Source of the DNA: an uncultured bacterium
GTDB taxonomy: Bacteria; Actinomycetota; Actinomycetes; S36-B12
Reading direction: 5' to 3'
Assembly (NCBI GenBank): GCA_903908025.1
Contig: CAIVQM010000432.1
Span: forward strand, 1 to 7,091
DNA: 7,091 nucleotides
Shown: one piece after another, positions 1 to 5,857 of the stretch
Numbering within the stretch: position 1 is the first letter of the stretch
Layout: every line of letters starts with the position of its first letter
Notes under the pieces: generated by a model
What the model was told of the DNA's origin: nothing
Seen by the model: the letters and a program-made list of their open reading frames with translations, nothing else
Database searches by the model: none
Program-made: the position numbers and the translations under genes

Positions 1-429
1 GATCTCCAGGGCCGCATGCGCACGCGCAACACATGACCGGATGCCGACGGCGTCCATCGAATTGGGGACATCACGGCCGAGGACAAGAGCAATCTCCGGC
101 TCGACTTTCGGCTGCCTGGCTGCCGTCGGCACCGATGCCCCGTCGGCCAGCAGCATCGCATCGGTCAGCGGCCCGAAGTTCGGCTCGACGATACCCATCT
201 GCTCACGCATCACTGCGGACGTGTAGCCGAGCTTCCAGCCGACGATCCGCTCACCACGCGCCAGCCGCGCTGCGACGACCCGGTGCTGCACGGCATACGC
301 CTGTTCGGCGTCGAGCGGGCTGCCGCCGTACGGCGCTTCCAGACAACGGCCCTCGGCACGTGCCAGCAGGATCGCATCGGCGACATCGTCGACGACGGTG
401 CCCATGGGGTTGCGGTCGAAACTCACCAT
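1..429 (-). CDS. 2-keto-4-pentenoate hydratase / fumarylacetoacetate-hydrolase family protein (partial, C-terminus beyond the left edge)
   Basis: The visible 143 residues match the N-terminal half of the MhpD/HpaH/4-oxalocrotonate decarboxylase branch of the FAH family. These enzymes hydrate 2-hydroxypenta-2,4-dienoate-type products of aromatic ring meta-cleavage, or decarboxylate oxalocrotonate, using a divalent metal in the cytoplasm. Recognisable blocks are GWKLGYTS (64-71), EPNFGPLTD (82-90), KVEPEIALVLGRD (108-120) and AHAALEI (137-143). Glu110, Glu112 and Glu142 sit where the family has its metal-binding glutamates. The ATG at 429 lies six bases after the stop of the alkyltransferase gene and has no clear Shine-Dalgarno sequence, so translation may depend on coupling; the GTG at 426 is an alternative start. 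It appears to be the fourth gene of the phosphofructokinase operon. No other ring-cleavage gene is visible, so the substrate is open; hydratase and decarboxylase cannot be told apart from this half. Confidence 0.85.
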   Translation of the reverse strand, partial: MVSFDRNPMGTVVDDVADAILLARAEGRCLEAPYGGSPLDAEQAYAVQHRVVAARLARGERIVGWKLGYTSAVMREQMGIVEPNFGPLTDAMLLADGASVPTAARQPKVEPEIALVLGRDVPNSMDAVGIRSCVARAHAALEI

Positions 430-435
430 CTCAGG

Positions 436-969
436 CTAGAGCAGTACGCCCTCGTGCTCGAGCAGGGCGATCTTGATGTCGAGGCCGTATCCGTAGCCGC
501 CCAGCCCGTTCGATGCCACCACGCGGTGGCACGGAATGAACGGGGCCACGAGGTTGGTCGAGCAGACCGTGCCCGCCGCTCGCGCGGCTCGCGGTGCACC
601 AGCGCGTCGGGCCAGACCCGCGTAGGTATCGACACTGCCAGCACGGATCGTGCGCATCGCCCGCCAGGCCTGCTGCTGGAAGGGGCCACCGGGTTGCATG
701 ACCGAGATGTCCTCGAGTGCGTTCAGGTCCCCATCCGCGTAGCGCTGCAGGACGTCGCGCACGAACGGCACTGTGCTGCGCGGCCTGATGTCACCATGCC
801 CGGGCAGTCTCTCAAGGGCGGAGTCGAGGTCGGAGAAGGTCGATACGACGACGGCTCCATACTCGGCAGGGCCGAGGTCCCCCGCCGCATGCGGATCCAC
901 GACGACCGTGATCGGACCGGCAGGCGTGCGATAGGTCGCTGCGAGGAGTGCGCCGACCGGGTGGGACAT
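436..969 (-). CDS. ogt: Methylated-DNA--[protein]-cysteine S-methyltransferase (O6-alkylguanine-DNA alkyltransferase)
   Basis: This 177-residue protein repairs O6-alkylguanine (and O4-alkylthymine) in DNA by moving the alkyl group irreversibly to its own cysteine. The active-site block IPCHRVV is at 145-151 with acceptor Cys147. By spacing to human MGMT, Arg130 (in PRAARAAG) is the arginine finger that fills the flipped-base gap, Tyr116 (in DTYAGLA) is the base-flipping tyrosine, and Asn139 is the conserved asparagine eight residues before the cysteine. The helix-turn-helix DNA-binding part spans about 98-150 and the C-terminal GYG-to-LLEHEG segment is present. The N-terminal 90 residues are the variable domain, and there is no Ada-type N-terminal region. 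A same-frame extension to 1107 would overlap the upstream gene by 45 codons and has no family resemblance. The ATG at 969 lies two bases after the DAHP synthase stop, indicating translational coupling. The asparagine is followed by Leu instead of the usual Pro. Confidence 0.93.
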   Translation of the reverse strand: MSHPVGALLAATYRTPAGPITVVVDPHAAGDLGPAEYGAVVVSTFSDLDSALERLPGHGDIRPRSTVPFVRDVLQRYADGDLNALEDISVMQPGGPFQQQAWRAMRTIRAGSVDTYAGLARRAGAPRAARAAGTVCSTNLVAPFIPCHRVVASNGLGGYGYGLDIKIALLEHEGVLL

Positions 970-971
970 CG

Positions 972-2300
972 CTACCGCATCATCAGCATGTCGGCGACGA
1001 GGAAGGCCAGCTCGAGGCTCTGCTCGCGGTTCAGTCGCGGATCGCACGCGGTCTCGTAGCGGTCGCCGAGGTTGCCCTCGAGGACACCGCCCGTGCCGCC
1101 GACGCACTCGGTGACGTCGTCGCCGGTGAGCTCGATGTGCATGCCACCGGGGATCGTGCCGAGATTGCGATGCACCTCGAAGAAGCCCTCGACCTCGTTG
1201 ACGACATCGTCGAACAGCCGCGTCTTGTGACCGGTGGCTGCCTCACGCGTGTTGCCGTGCATGGGATCGCAGACCCACACGACCGGCACTCCGCTCGCAT
1301 CGACCTTCTGCACGATGCTTGGCAGGATGTCGCGCACCTTGCCAGCGCCCATGCGAGTGATGAGGGTCAGCCGTCCGGGAATGCGATCCGGATTGAGCAC
1401 CTCGCACATCTGCACGATGTCGTCCGGTGATGCACTCGGGCCGATCTTCACGCCGATGGGGTTGCGGATCGTCGAGGCGAAGTGCACGTGCGCACCGTCG
1501 AGTTGACGCGTTCGCTCGCCGATCCACAGGAAATGGCCGGACACGTCGTACGGCAGGCCCGTGCGCGAGTCGATGCGCGTCAGGGCACGCTCGTAGTCGA
1601 TCGACAGCGCCTCATGCGCGGCATAGAACTCAACGCGCTGCAGTTCGTCGGGCTCGGCACCGATGGCACTCATGAACGCCAGTGCGCGGTCGAGCTCGCC
1701 CGCCATCGCCTCGTAGCGCTGGCCCGCAACCGAGTCACGGACGAAGTCCTGATTCCAGGCGTGCACCTGACGCAGATCGGCGTAGCCGCCCTGCGTGAAG
1801 GCACGCACGAGGTTCAGTGCAGCGCTTGAGGCGTTGTAGGCCCGCACGAGCCGCTGCGGGTCGGGCCGCCTGCTGGCGGCATCGAACGGCAGCCCATTGA
1901 CGGCGTCGCCGAAGTACGACGGCAGCTCGACACCATCGCGCACCTCGGTGAGCTGGGATCGGGGCTTGAAGTACTGCCCAGCCATCCGACCCACCTTGAT
2001 GACCGGCAGTGAGGCGGCGTAGGTGAGAACGACCGACATCTGAAGCACGGTCTTCAGACGCGCCCGGATCGAGTCGGCGTTGTTGCCCGCGAACGTCTCG
2101 GCGCAGTCGCCACCCATCAGCACGAACGCACGACCCTGTGCCGCCTCGGCGAGGCGGGTCGCCATGACATCGCACTCCCCCGCGAACACCAGGGGCGGCA
2201 GCGCCGACAGTTCGTCGAGAGCGGTCTGGAGCTCGTCGGCATCCGACCACGGCGGCTGCTGGGCAGCGGGCAGGTCGGGCCAGACGATCGATGCGGACAT
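972..2300 (-). CDS. aroG: 3-deoxy-7-phosphoheptulonate (DAHP) synthase, class II
   Basis: The enzyme condenses phosphoenolpyruvate with erythrose 4-phosphate to DAHP, the first step of the shikimate pathway to aromatic amino acids, folates and quinones. The 442 residues align end to end with the class II (plant/mycobacterial) type. Metal ligands are visible as Cys66 (GGDCAETF), His349 (DPMHGNT), Glu390 (HIELTGDD) and Asp420 (CDPRLN). Substrate-site motifs include GRMAGQYFKPRS (104-115) and the GHFLWIGERTRQLDGAHVHF region (255-274). Length is close to other actinobacterial members, slightly shorter at the N-terminus. It starts 20 bases after the phosphofructokinase stop. No Shine-Dalgarno is visible, but TAACCT ends seven bases before the A of the ATG, which could be a -10 box for a leaderless transcript in addition to read-through from upstream. 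Any feedback control by aromatic amino acids or chorismate mutase cannot be read from the sequence. The symbol follows mycobacterial use; aroH or aroF is used elsewhere. Confidence 0.97.
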   Translation of the reverse strand: MSASIVWPDLPAAQQPPWSDADELQTALDELSALPPLVFAGECDVMATRLAEAAQGRAFVLMGGDCAETFAGNNADSIRARLKTVLQMSVVLTYAASLPVIKVGRMAGQYFKPRSQLTEVRDGVELPSYFGDAVNGLPFDAASRRPDPQRLVRAYNASSAALNLVRAFTQGGYADLRQVHAWNQDFVRDSVAGQRYEAMAGELDRALAFMSAIGAEPDELQRVEFYAAHEALSIDYERALTRIDSRTGLPYDVSGHFLWIGERTRQLDGAHVHFASTIRNPIGVKIGPSASPDDIVQMCEVLNPDRIPGRLTLITRMGAGKVRDILPSIVQKVDASGVPVVWVCDPMHGNTREAATGHKTRLFDDVVNEVEGFFEVHRNLGTIPGGMHIELTGDDVTECVGGTGGVLEGNLGDRYETACDPRLNREQSLELAFLVADMLMMR

Positions 2301-2312
2301 GCGTCAAGGTTA
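2301..2312 (-). promoter_or_regulatory. Possible leaderless -10 element for DAHP synthase
   Basis: On the minus strand TAACCT (2307-2312) fits the actinobacterial TANNNT -10 consensus and is followed by six bases (TGACGC) and then the ATG, so a start site seven bases past the box would be the A of the start codon. No TTGACA-like -35 is visible at 16-18 bases upstream, and the 20-base gap lacks a purine-rich ribosome binding site. Inference only; the same layout is found before the glycerol kinase. Confidence 0.35.
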
Positions 2313-2320
2313 GGCCCTGC

Positions 2321-3346
2321 TCAGCCGAAGAAGGACGTGGCCTCTTCGTAGCGCTCGATCGGCACCGTCTTGAGCACCCCGGTCGCCTCCTGCAGCGGGA
2401 CGCGGACGATGTCCGTGCCCTGCAGCGCGACCATGGTCCCCCAGGCTCCGTCCTTCACCGCAGTGATCGCGTTGAGGCCGAAACGCGTGGCCAGCACACG
2501 GTCGAATGCGGTCGGCGTGCCGCCGCGCTGGATGTGACCCAGCACCGTGGTGCGCGCCTCGTGACCCGTGCGCGCCTCGATCTGCTGCGCCAGCCACTCG
2601 CCGATGCCCGACAGCTTGACGTGACCGAACGCGTCGAGGGTGCCGTCCTTGGTGATCAGGGTGCCGTCCTTGGGCAGTGCGCCCTCCGACACGACGATGA
2701 TCGGCGCATAGCTTGCGGTGAAGCGCGACTCGACCCATGCGGTCACCTGATCGAGATCGAACGGCACCTCAGGGATGAGGATGACGTTGGCGCCGCCGGC
2801 CATGCCGGAGTGCAGCGCGATCCAGCCCGCGTGCCGGCCCATGACCTCGCAGATCAGGATGCGGTGGTGTGACTCTGCGGTCGTGTGCAGCCTGTCGATG
2901 GCCTCGGTGGCGATGCCCACCGCGGTGTCGAAGCCGAAGGTGTAGTCCGTTGCGCTGAGGTCGTTGTCGATCGTCTTCGGCACACCGATGACGTGGAAGC
3001 CGTGCTCCGTCAGCGTCGTCGCAACACCGAGGGTGTCCTCGCCGCCGATGGCGATGAGGGCGTCGATGCCGAGGTCCTTCAGGTTCTGCTCAATGCGCTC
3101 GATGCCACCCTCGATCTTGATCGGGTTGGTGCGAGACGAACCGAGGATCGTGCCGCCGCGCGGCAGGATGCCGCGGACCGCGTTGATGTCGAGCGGCATC
3201 GTGATGCCCTCGAGCGGGCCACGCCAGCCGTCGCGGAAGCCGACGAACTCGTACCCGTACTCCGAGACTCCACGACGGACGACGGCGCGGATGACCGCGT
3301 TGAGGCCTGGGCAGTCGCCGCCACCAGTGAGAACGCCAACGCGCAT
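2321..3346 (-). CDS. pfp: 6-phosphofructokinase, group III, predicted pyrophosphate-dependent
   Basis: The 341-residue protein phosphorylates fructose 6-phosphate to fructose 1,6-bisphosphate in glycolysis. Motifs in order are GVLTGGGDCPGLN (4-16), the donor-site loop GGEDT (101-105), PKTIDND (123-129) with catalytic base Asp127, MGRHAGW (169-175), EGALP (221-225) and HIQRGG (271-276). Residue 104 is Asp and 124 is Lys. In this family Gly104 goes with ATP use, while Asp104 with Lys124 is the signature of PPi-dependent enzymes such as that of Amycolatopsis methanolica; Asp104 crowds the ATP alpha-phosphate site. The likely reaction is therefore the reversible, usually non-allosteric PPi-linked one (EC 2.7.1.90). 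The start at 3346 is preceded by GAAAGGG ten bases upstream. It leads the minus-strand operon and diverges from glycerol kinase. If the donor prediction is wrong the gene would be called pfkA. Family assignment is certain, donor choice is inferred. Confidence 0.93.
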   Translation of the reverse strand: MRVGVLTGGGDCPGLNAVIRAVVRRGVSEYGYEFVGFRDGWRGPLEGITMPLDINAVRGILPRGGTILGSSRTNPIKIEGGIERIEQNLKDLGIDALIAIGGEDTLGVATTLTEHGFHVIGVPKTIDNDLSATDYTFGFDTAVGIATEAIDRLHTTAESHHRILICEVMGRHAGWIALHSGMAGGANVILIPEVPFDLDQVTAWVESRFTASYAPIIVVSEGALPKDGTLITKDGTLDAFGHVKLSGIGEWLAQQIEARTGHEARTTVLGHIQRGGTPTAFDRVLATRFGLNAITAVKDGAWGTMVALQGTDIVRVPLQEATGVLKTVPIERYEEATSFFG

Positions 3347-3356
3347 CGGTCATGCA

Positions 3357-3363
3357 CCCTTTC
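3357..3363 (-). promoter_or_regulatory. Ribosome binding site of the phosphofructokinase gene
   Basis: GAAAGGG on the minus strand lies ten bases before the ATG at 3346. A nearer upstream ATG (at 3353) is out of frame, so this site supports the annotated start, whose product begins with the expected MRVGVLTGGGDCPG. Confidence 0.5.
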
Positions 3364-3421
3364 GCTGCGGGCTCGTGGCCCGGGTTCCGCCGGGTTTGGT
3401 CCGCCCGGCTCGAGTGGCTCC

Positions 3422-3450
3422 AGCCTAGCCAAGCCTGCAAGCGCTGTCAT
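3422..3450 (-). promoter_or_regulatory. Sigma70-type promoter for the phosphofructokinase operon
   Basis: On the minus strand ATGACA (3445-3450, five of six matches to TTGACA) is separated by exactly 17 bases from TAGGCT (3422-3427), a TANNNT -10 box. A transcript would start near A at 3415 and carry a GC-rich leader of about 69 bases before the phosphofructokinase ATG. The leader contains short complementary GC runs but I recognise no riboswitch. The -35 region overlaps the place where a -35 for the divergent glycerol kinase would lie. Confidence 0.5.
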
Positions 3451-3463
3451 CCCCACGGGCTAC

Positions 3464-3475
3464 TAGGGTCGGAGG
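3464..3475 (+). promoter_or_regulatory. Possible leaderless -10 element for glycerol kinase
   Basis: TAGGGT (3464-3469) fits TANNNT and is followed by six bases (CGGAGG) and then ATG at 3476, placing a start site seven bases past the box on the A of the start codon. GGAGG resembles a Shine-Dalgarno but touches the ATG with no spacer, which is too close to act normally. No good -35 is visible. A start further upstream with an unusual close SD cannot be excluded. Confidence 0.4.
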
Positions 3476-4981
3476 ATGCCTGCGATCCTCGCCATCGATG
3501 CCGGCACGACCGGGATCACCGCCCTCGTCGTCGACGACTCCGCGACCATCCTGGCCCGCGGCTATCAGGAGTTCCCCCAGCACTTTCCCGCCGACGGCTG
3601 GGTCGAGCACGACCTCGGCGAGATGTGGTCGGCCACCCTCGCCGCGACGCGCAGCGCGCTATCCGCCCTGGCTGCCCACTCGAGCACCGGCACTGGCGCC
3701 GACGTCGAACTCGTCGCCGTCGGCATCACCAACCAGCGCGAGACCGTCTGCCTGTGGGATCGCGAGACCCTGGGCTCCCCGCGCCGGGCGATCGTCTGGC
3801 AGGACCGGCGTACGTCCGCGATGTGCGAGGGACTGCGGGAGGACGGCCACGAGCCGTTCGTCGCCGAGCGCACCGGTCTGCGCCTGGACCCGTACTTCTC
3901 GGCAACGAAGCTCGCCTGGATCCGCGCCAACGAGCCGCATGTCTGGAGTGGCGTCGAGTCCGGTCGCACGGCGATCGGCACGGTTGACTCGTATCTCGTG
4001 GCACGCATGTCGCGCGGGCTGTTCCACATCACCGATGCCACCAATGCCTCCCGTACCCTGCTGTACGACCTCGAGACGGGCGACTGGAGCGAGCAGCTGT
4101 GCGCGCTGTTCGGCGTGCCGATGTCGGCACTGCCCGACGTCGTGCCGTCCTACGGGCCCCTCGCCCGCACCGACCCCGGGACATTCCTCGGCCTCGACCT
4201 GCCGATCACCGGCATCGCCGGCGACCAGCAGGCGGCCCTCGTCGGCCAGGCCGGCTTCACCACCGGCGCGGCGAAGTGCACCTACGGCACCGGCTCCTTC
4301 CTGCTCGTCCACACCGGCGACCAGATCCGCCGCTCGGGTCATGGCCTGCTGACCACCGTCGCCCTCGCGCACCCGGACGGCCGCCGCGACTTCGCCCTCG
4401 AGGGGGCGGTGTTCGTCACCGGCGCCGCCGTGCAGTGGCTGCGCGACGGCCTCGGCATCATCGACAGTGCCGCGGACATCGAGGCTCTGGCCGCGAGCGT
4501 TCCGGACTCCGGTGGCGTTGTCTTCGTTCCCGCCCTCACCGGGCTTGGTGCGCCGGAGTGGGATCCCACCGCGCGGGGCCTGATCATCGGAATCACCCGC
4601 GGCACCACTCGCGCACACATCGCCCGCGCGACCCTCGAAGCAATCGCCTTCCAGGTGCGCGATGTCGTCGACCTCATGAGCCGCGACGGTGGCGTCCCGC
4701 TGGCGAGACTGTCGATCGACGGCGGTGCCGCGACCAATGACCTGCTGTGCCAGCTGCAGGCCGACACCGTCCGCCTCGTCGTCGACCGGTCAGCCGAGCT
4801 GCAGACCACCGGACTGGGCGCGGCGTTCCTCGCCGGCCTCGGCGTGCGGATGTGGGAATCGACGGATGATCTGGCCAGTACCCGTCGCTCATCCGGAATC
4901 TTCGAGCCGGGCGCGATCGATCAGGCCATGCACGAGAAGTGGCGGGAGGCGGTGGCGAGGAGCCGGCGCTGGTCGCCGTAA
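3476..4981 (+). CDS. glpK: Glycerol kinase
   Basis: The 501-residue FGGY-family kinase converts glycerol and ATP to sn-glycerol 3-phosphate in the cytoplasm, feeding glycolysis and phospholipid synthesis. The two actin-like domains are complete: DAGTTG phosphate loop (8-13), ITNQRET (84-90) with substrate-contacting Arg88 and Glu89, WQDRRT (108-113), DPYFSATKLAW (138-148), TDATNASRTLL (186-196), GIAGDQQAAL (246-255) with catalytic base Asp250 and Gln251, CTYGTGSFLL (268-277), and the second FGGY signature around 416-455. The loop before GIAGDQ (227-243) lacks the GGKGGTR segment that binds fructose 1,6-bisphosphate in E. coli GlpK, and no HxYG-type HPr phosphorylation histidine is seen, so both known controls are probably absent. 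No glpF or glpD is adjacent within the window. It faces the acyltransferase across a hairpin. Confidence 0.97.
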   Translation: MPAILAIDAGTTGITALVVDDSATILARGYQEFPQHFPADGWVEHDLGEMWSATLAATRSALSALAAHSSTGTGADVELVAVGITNQRETVCLWDRETLGSPRRAIVWQDRRTSAMCEGLREDGHEPFVAERTGLRLDPYFSATKLAWIRANEPHVWSGVESGRTAIGTVDSYLVARMSRGLFHITDATNASRTLLYDLETGDWSEQLCALFGVPMSALPDVVPSYGPLARTDPGTFLGLDLPITGIAGDQQAALVGQAGFTTGAAKCTYGTGSFLLVHTGDQIRRSGHGLLTTVALAHPDGRRDFALEGAVFVTGAAVQWLRDGLGIIDSAADIEALAASVPDSGGVVFVPALTGLGAPEWDPTARGLIIGITRGTTRAHIARATLEAIAFQVRDVVDLMSRDGGVPLARLSIDGGAATNDLLCQLQADTVRLVVDRSAELQTTGLGAAFLAGLGVRMWESTDDLASTRRSSGIFEPGAIDQAMHEKWREAVARSRRWSP

Positions 4982-4991
4982 CCCCCCTCCA

Positions 4992-5042
4992 TCTTGAGGT
5001 TGGGGGCGGTTCCAGGCCCTGGAAACGCCCCCAACCTCAAGA
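4992..5042. terminator. Bidirectional hairpin terminator between convergent genes
   Basis: Perfect 17-base arms (4992-5008 and 5026-5042) enclose, after one G/A mismatch, a second inner stem TTCCAG/CTGGAA (5010-5015 and 5019-5024) with a three-base loop. The structure starts 10 bases after the glycerol kinase stop and ends 8 bases before the stop of the convergent acyltransferase. Neither side has a T-run, which is common for actinobacterial terminators. It most likely stops transcription from both sides. Confidence 0.75.
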
Positions 5043-5050
5043 GCGTGGGT

Positions 5051-5785
5051 TCAGTCCTCGTCCTTGACGGGAACCGGCACCATGGAGCGGGAGTCCGCGG
5101 GTGAGCCCTGCGCGATGAGCTCCTTGGCTCGCGTCGCGTACATGTCGACGTACTCCTGGCCGGACAGCGTCATCAACTCGTACATCACCTCGTCGGTGAT
5201 GGAGCGCAGGACGAAGCGGTCGTTCTCCAGGCCCTCGTAGCGCGTGAAGTCCAACGGCCGCCCGATGCGCACGCCCACGCGACGGATGCTCGGGCGGATC
5301 TGCCCGGGCGGTTGGATCTCGTAGGTGTTGATCATCGCGATGGGGATGATCGGGACCCTGGCCTCCATCGCCATGCGCGCGACGCCGGTCTTGCCGCGGT
5401 AGAGCGTGCCATTGGGTGAGCGCGTGCCCTCCGGATAGATGCCCAGGCACTTGCCCTCCGCGAGGATCCGCAGCCCGGTGCGCATCGCCGCCTCCGAGGC
5501 TCGGCCACCCGATCGGTCGACGGGCACCTGCCCCACCCCGGCGAAGAAGGCCTTCGTGAAGAAGCCCTTGATCCCCGATCCGGTGAAGTAGTCGCTCTTC
5601 GCCAGGAACGTGATCGACCGCTTCACGACGAGCGGGAAGAAGAAGGAGTCGGAGAAGGACAGGTGATTGCTCGCGAAGATGGCGGCACCGTGCTCAGGCA
5701 CGTGCTCCTCACCCTCGACCCATGGACGGAACAGGACGCGCAGCCACGGACCGACGACGATGTGCTTCAGGAACCAGTACAGCAT
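5051..5785 (-). CDS. plsC: 1-acyl-sn-glycerol-3-phosphate acyltransferase (PlsC family)
   Basis: The 244-residue protein belongs to the PlsC/LPLAT family, which transfers a fatty acyl group to position 2 of lysophosphatidic acid to make phosphatidic acid at the inner membrane face. Catalytic NHLSFSD (40-46) provides the H-x4-D pair His41/Asp46. PVDRSGG (88-94) and YPEGTRSP (117-124, Glu119 and Arg122) form the phosphate-binding motifs, and VPIIPIA (144-150) is the fourth block. There is no clear long membrane helix; the hydrophobic N-terminus (1-20) probably associates with the membrane. The ATG at 5785 is supported by GGAGGGAGGGA five bases upstream. The open frame runs on to 6481 but that part is antisense to the hydrolase gene and is not coding. 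The acidic and proline-rich tail (227-244) is variable in the family. Acyl donor and exact acceptor are unknown; some relatives act on other acceptors. Confidence 0.92.
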   Translation of the reverse strand: MLYWFLKHIVVGPWLRVLFRPWVEGEEHVPEHGAAIFASNHLSFSDSFFFPLVVKRSITFLAKSDYFTGSGIKGFFTKAFFAGVGQVPVDRSGGRASEAAMRTGLRILAEGKCLGIYPEGTRSPNGTLYRGKTGVARMAMEARVPIIPIAMINTYEIQPPGQIRPSIRRVGVRIGRPLDFTRYEGLENDRFVLRSITDEVMYELMTLSGQEYVDMYATRAKELIAQGSPADSRSMVPVPVKDED

Positions 5786-5790
5786 CGACG

Positions 5791-5801
5791 TCCCTCCCTC
5801 C
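5791..5801 (-). promoter_or_regulatory. Strong ribosome binding site of plsC
   Basis: GGAGGGAGGGA on the minus strand ends five bases before the ATG at 5785. It decides the start: the longer open frame to 6481 has no comparable site. Confidence 0.75.
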
Positions 5802-5807
5802 GGTGGC

Positions 5808-5817
5808 AGACTAGTGG
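5808..5817. promoter_or_regulatory. Possible divergent -10 core shared by plsC and the hydrolase gene
   Basis: The 72-base divergent gap contains the palindrome ACTAGT (5810-5815). On the minus strand it forms TAGTCT (5808-5813), a TANNNT box that would give plsC a leader of about 16 bases including its ribosome binding site. On the plus strand the same bases give only a poor box (TAGTGG). No -35 is convincing on either side. Tentative. Confidence 0.25.
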
Positions 5818-5843
5818 GCGAGCCGATCGACAGGCGACCCTGC

Positions 5844-5852
5844 AGGAAAGGA
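5844..5852 (+). promoter_or_regulatory. Ribosome binding site of the alpha/beta hydrolase gene
   Basis: AGGAAAGGA lies five bases before the ATG at 5858 and selects this start over the in-frame upstream codon at 5663, which would extend the protein into DNA antisense to plsC. Confidence 0.7.
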
Positions 5853-5857
5853 TCCGC

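Noticed and set aside
283..1059. A 258-codon plus-strand open frame opposite the alkyltransferase gene
   Set aside because: It runs antisense through three real genes, has biased composition and no family motif.
970..1107. N-terminal extension of the alkyltransferase to 1107
   Set aside because: It overlaps the DAHP synthase coding end, is Arg-rich and unlike the family; ATG at 969 fits length and coupling.
3347..3415. Riboswitch in the phosphofructokinase leader
   Set aside because: Only short GC-rich complementary runs are seen; no conserved riboswitch core is recognisable.
3471..3475. GGAGG as a normal Shine-Dalgarno for glycerol kinase
   Set aside because: It touches the ATG with no spacer, so normal SD pairing is unlikely; a leaderless start fits better.
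3659..4618. A 319-codon open frame on the minus strand opposite glycerol kinase
   Set aside because: Antisense shadow of a well-supported gene in high-GC DNA; composition is Arg/Gly/Ala-rich with no recognisable domain or ribosome binding site.
5663..5857. N-terminal extension of the hydrolase to 5663
   Set aside because: Antisense to plsC and not hydrolase-like; AGGAAAGGA before 5858 marks the start.
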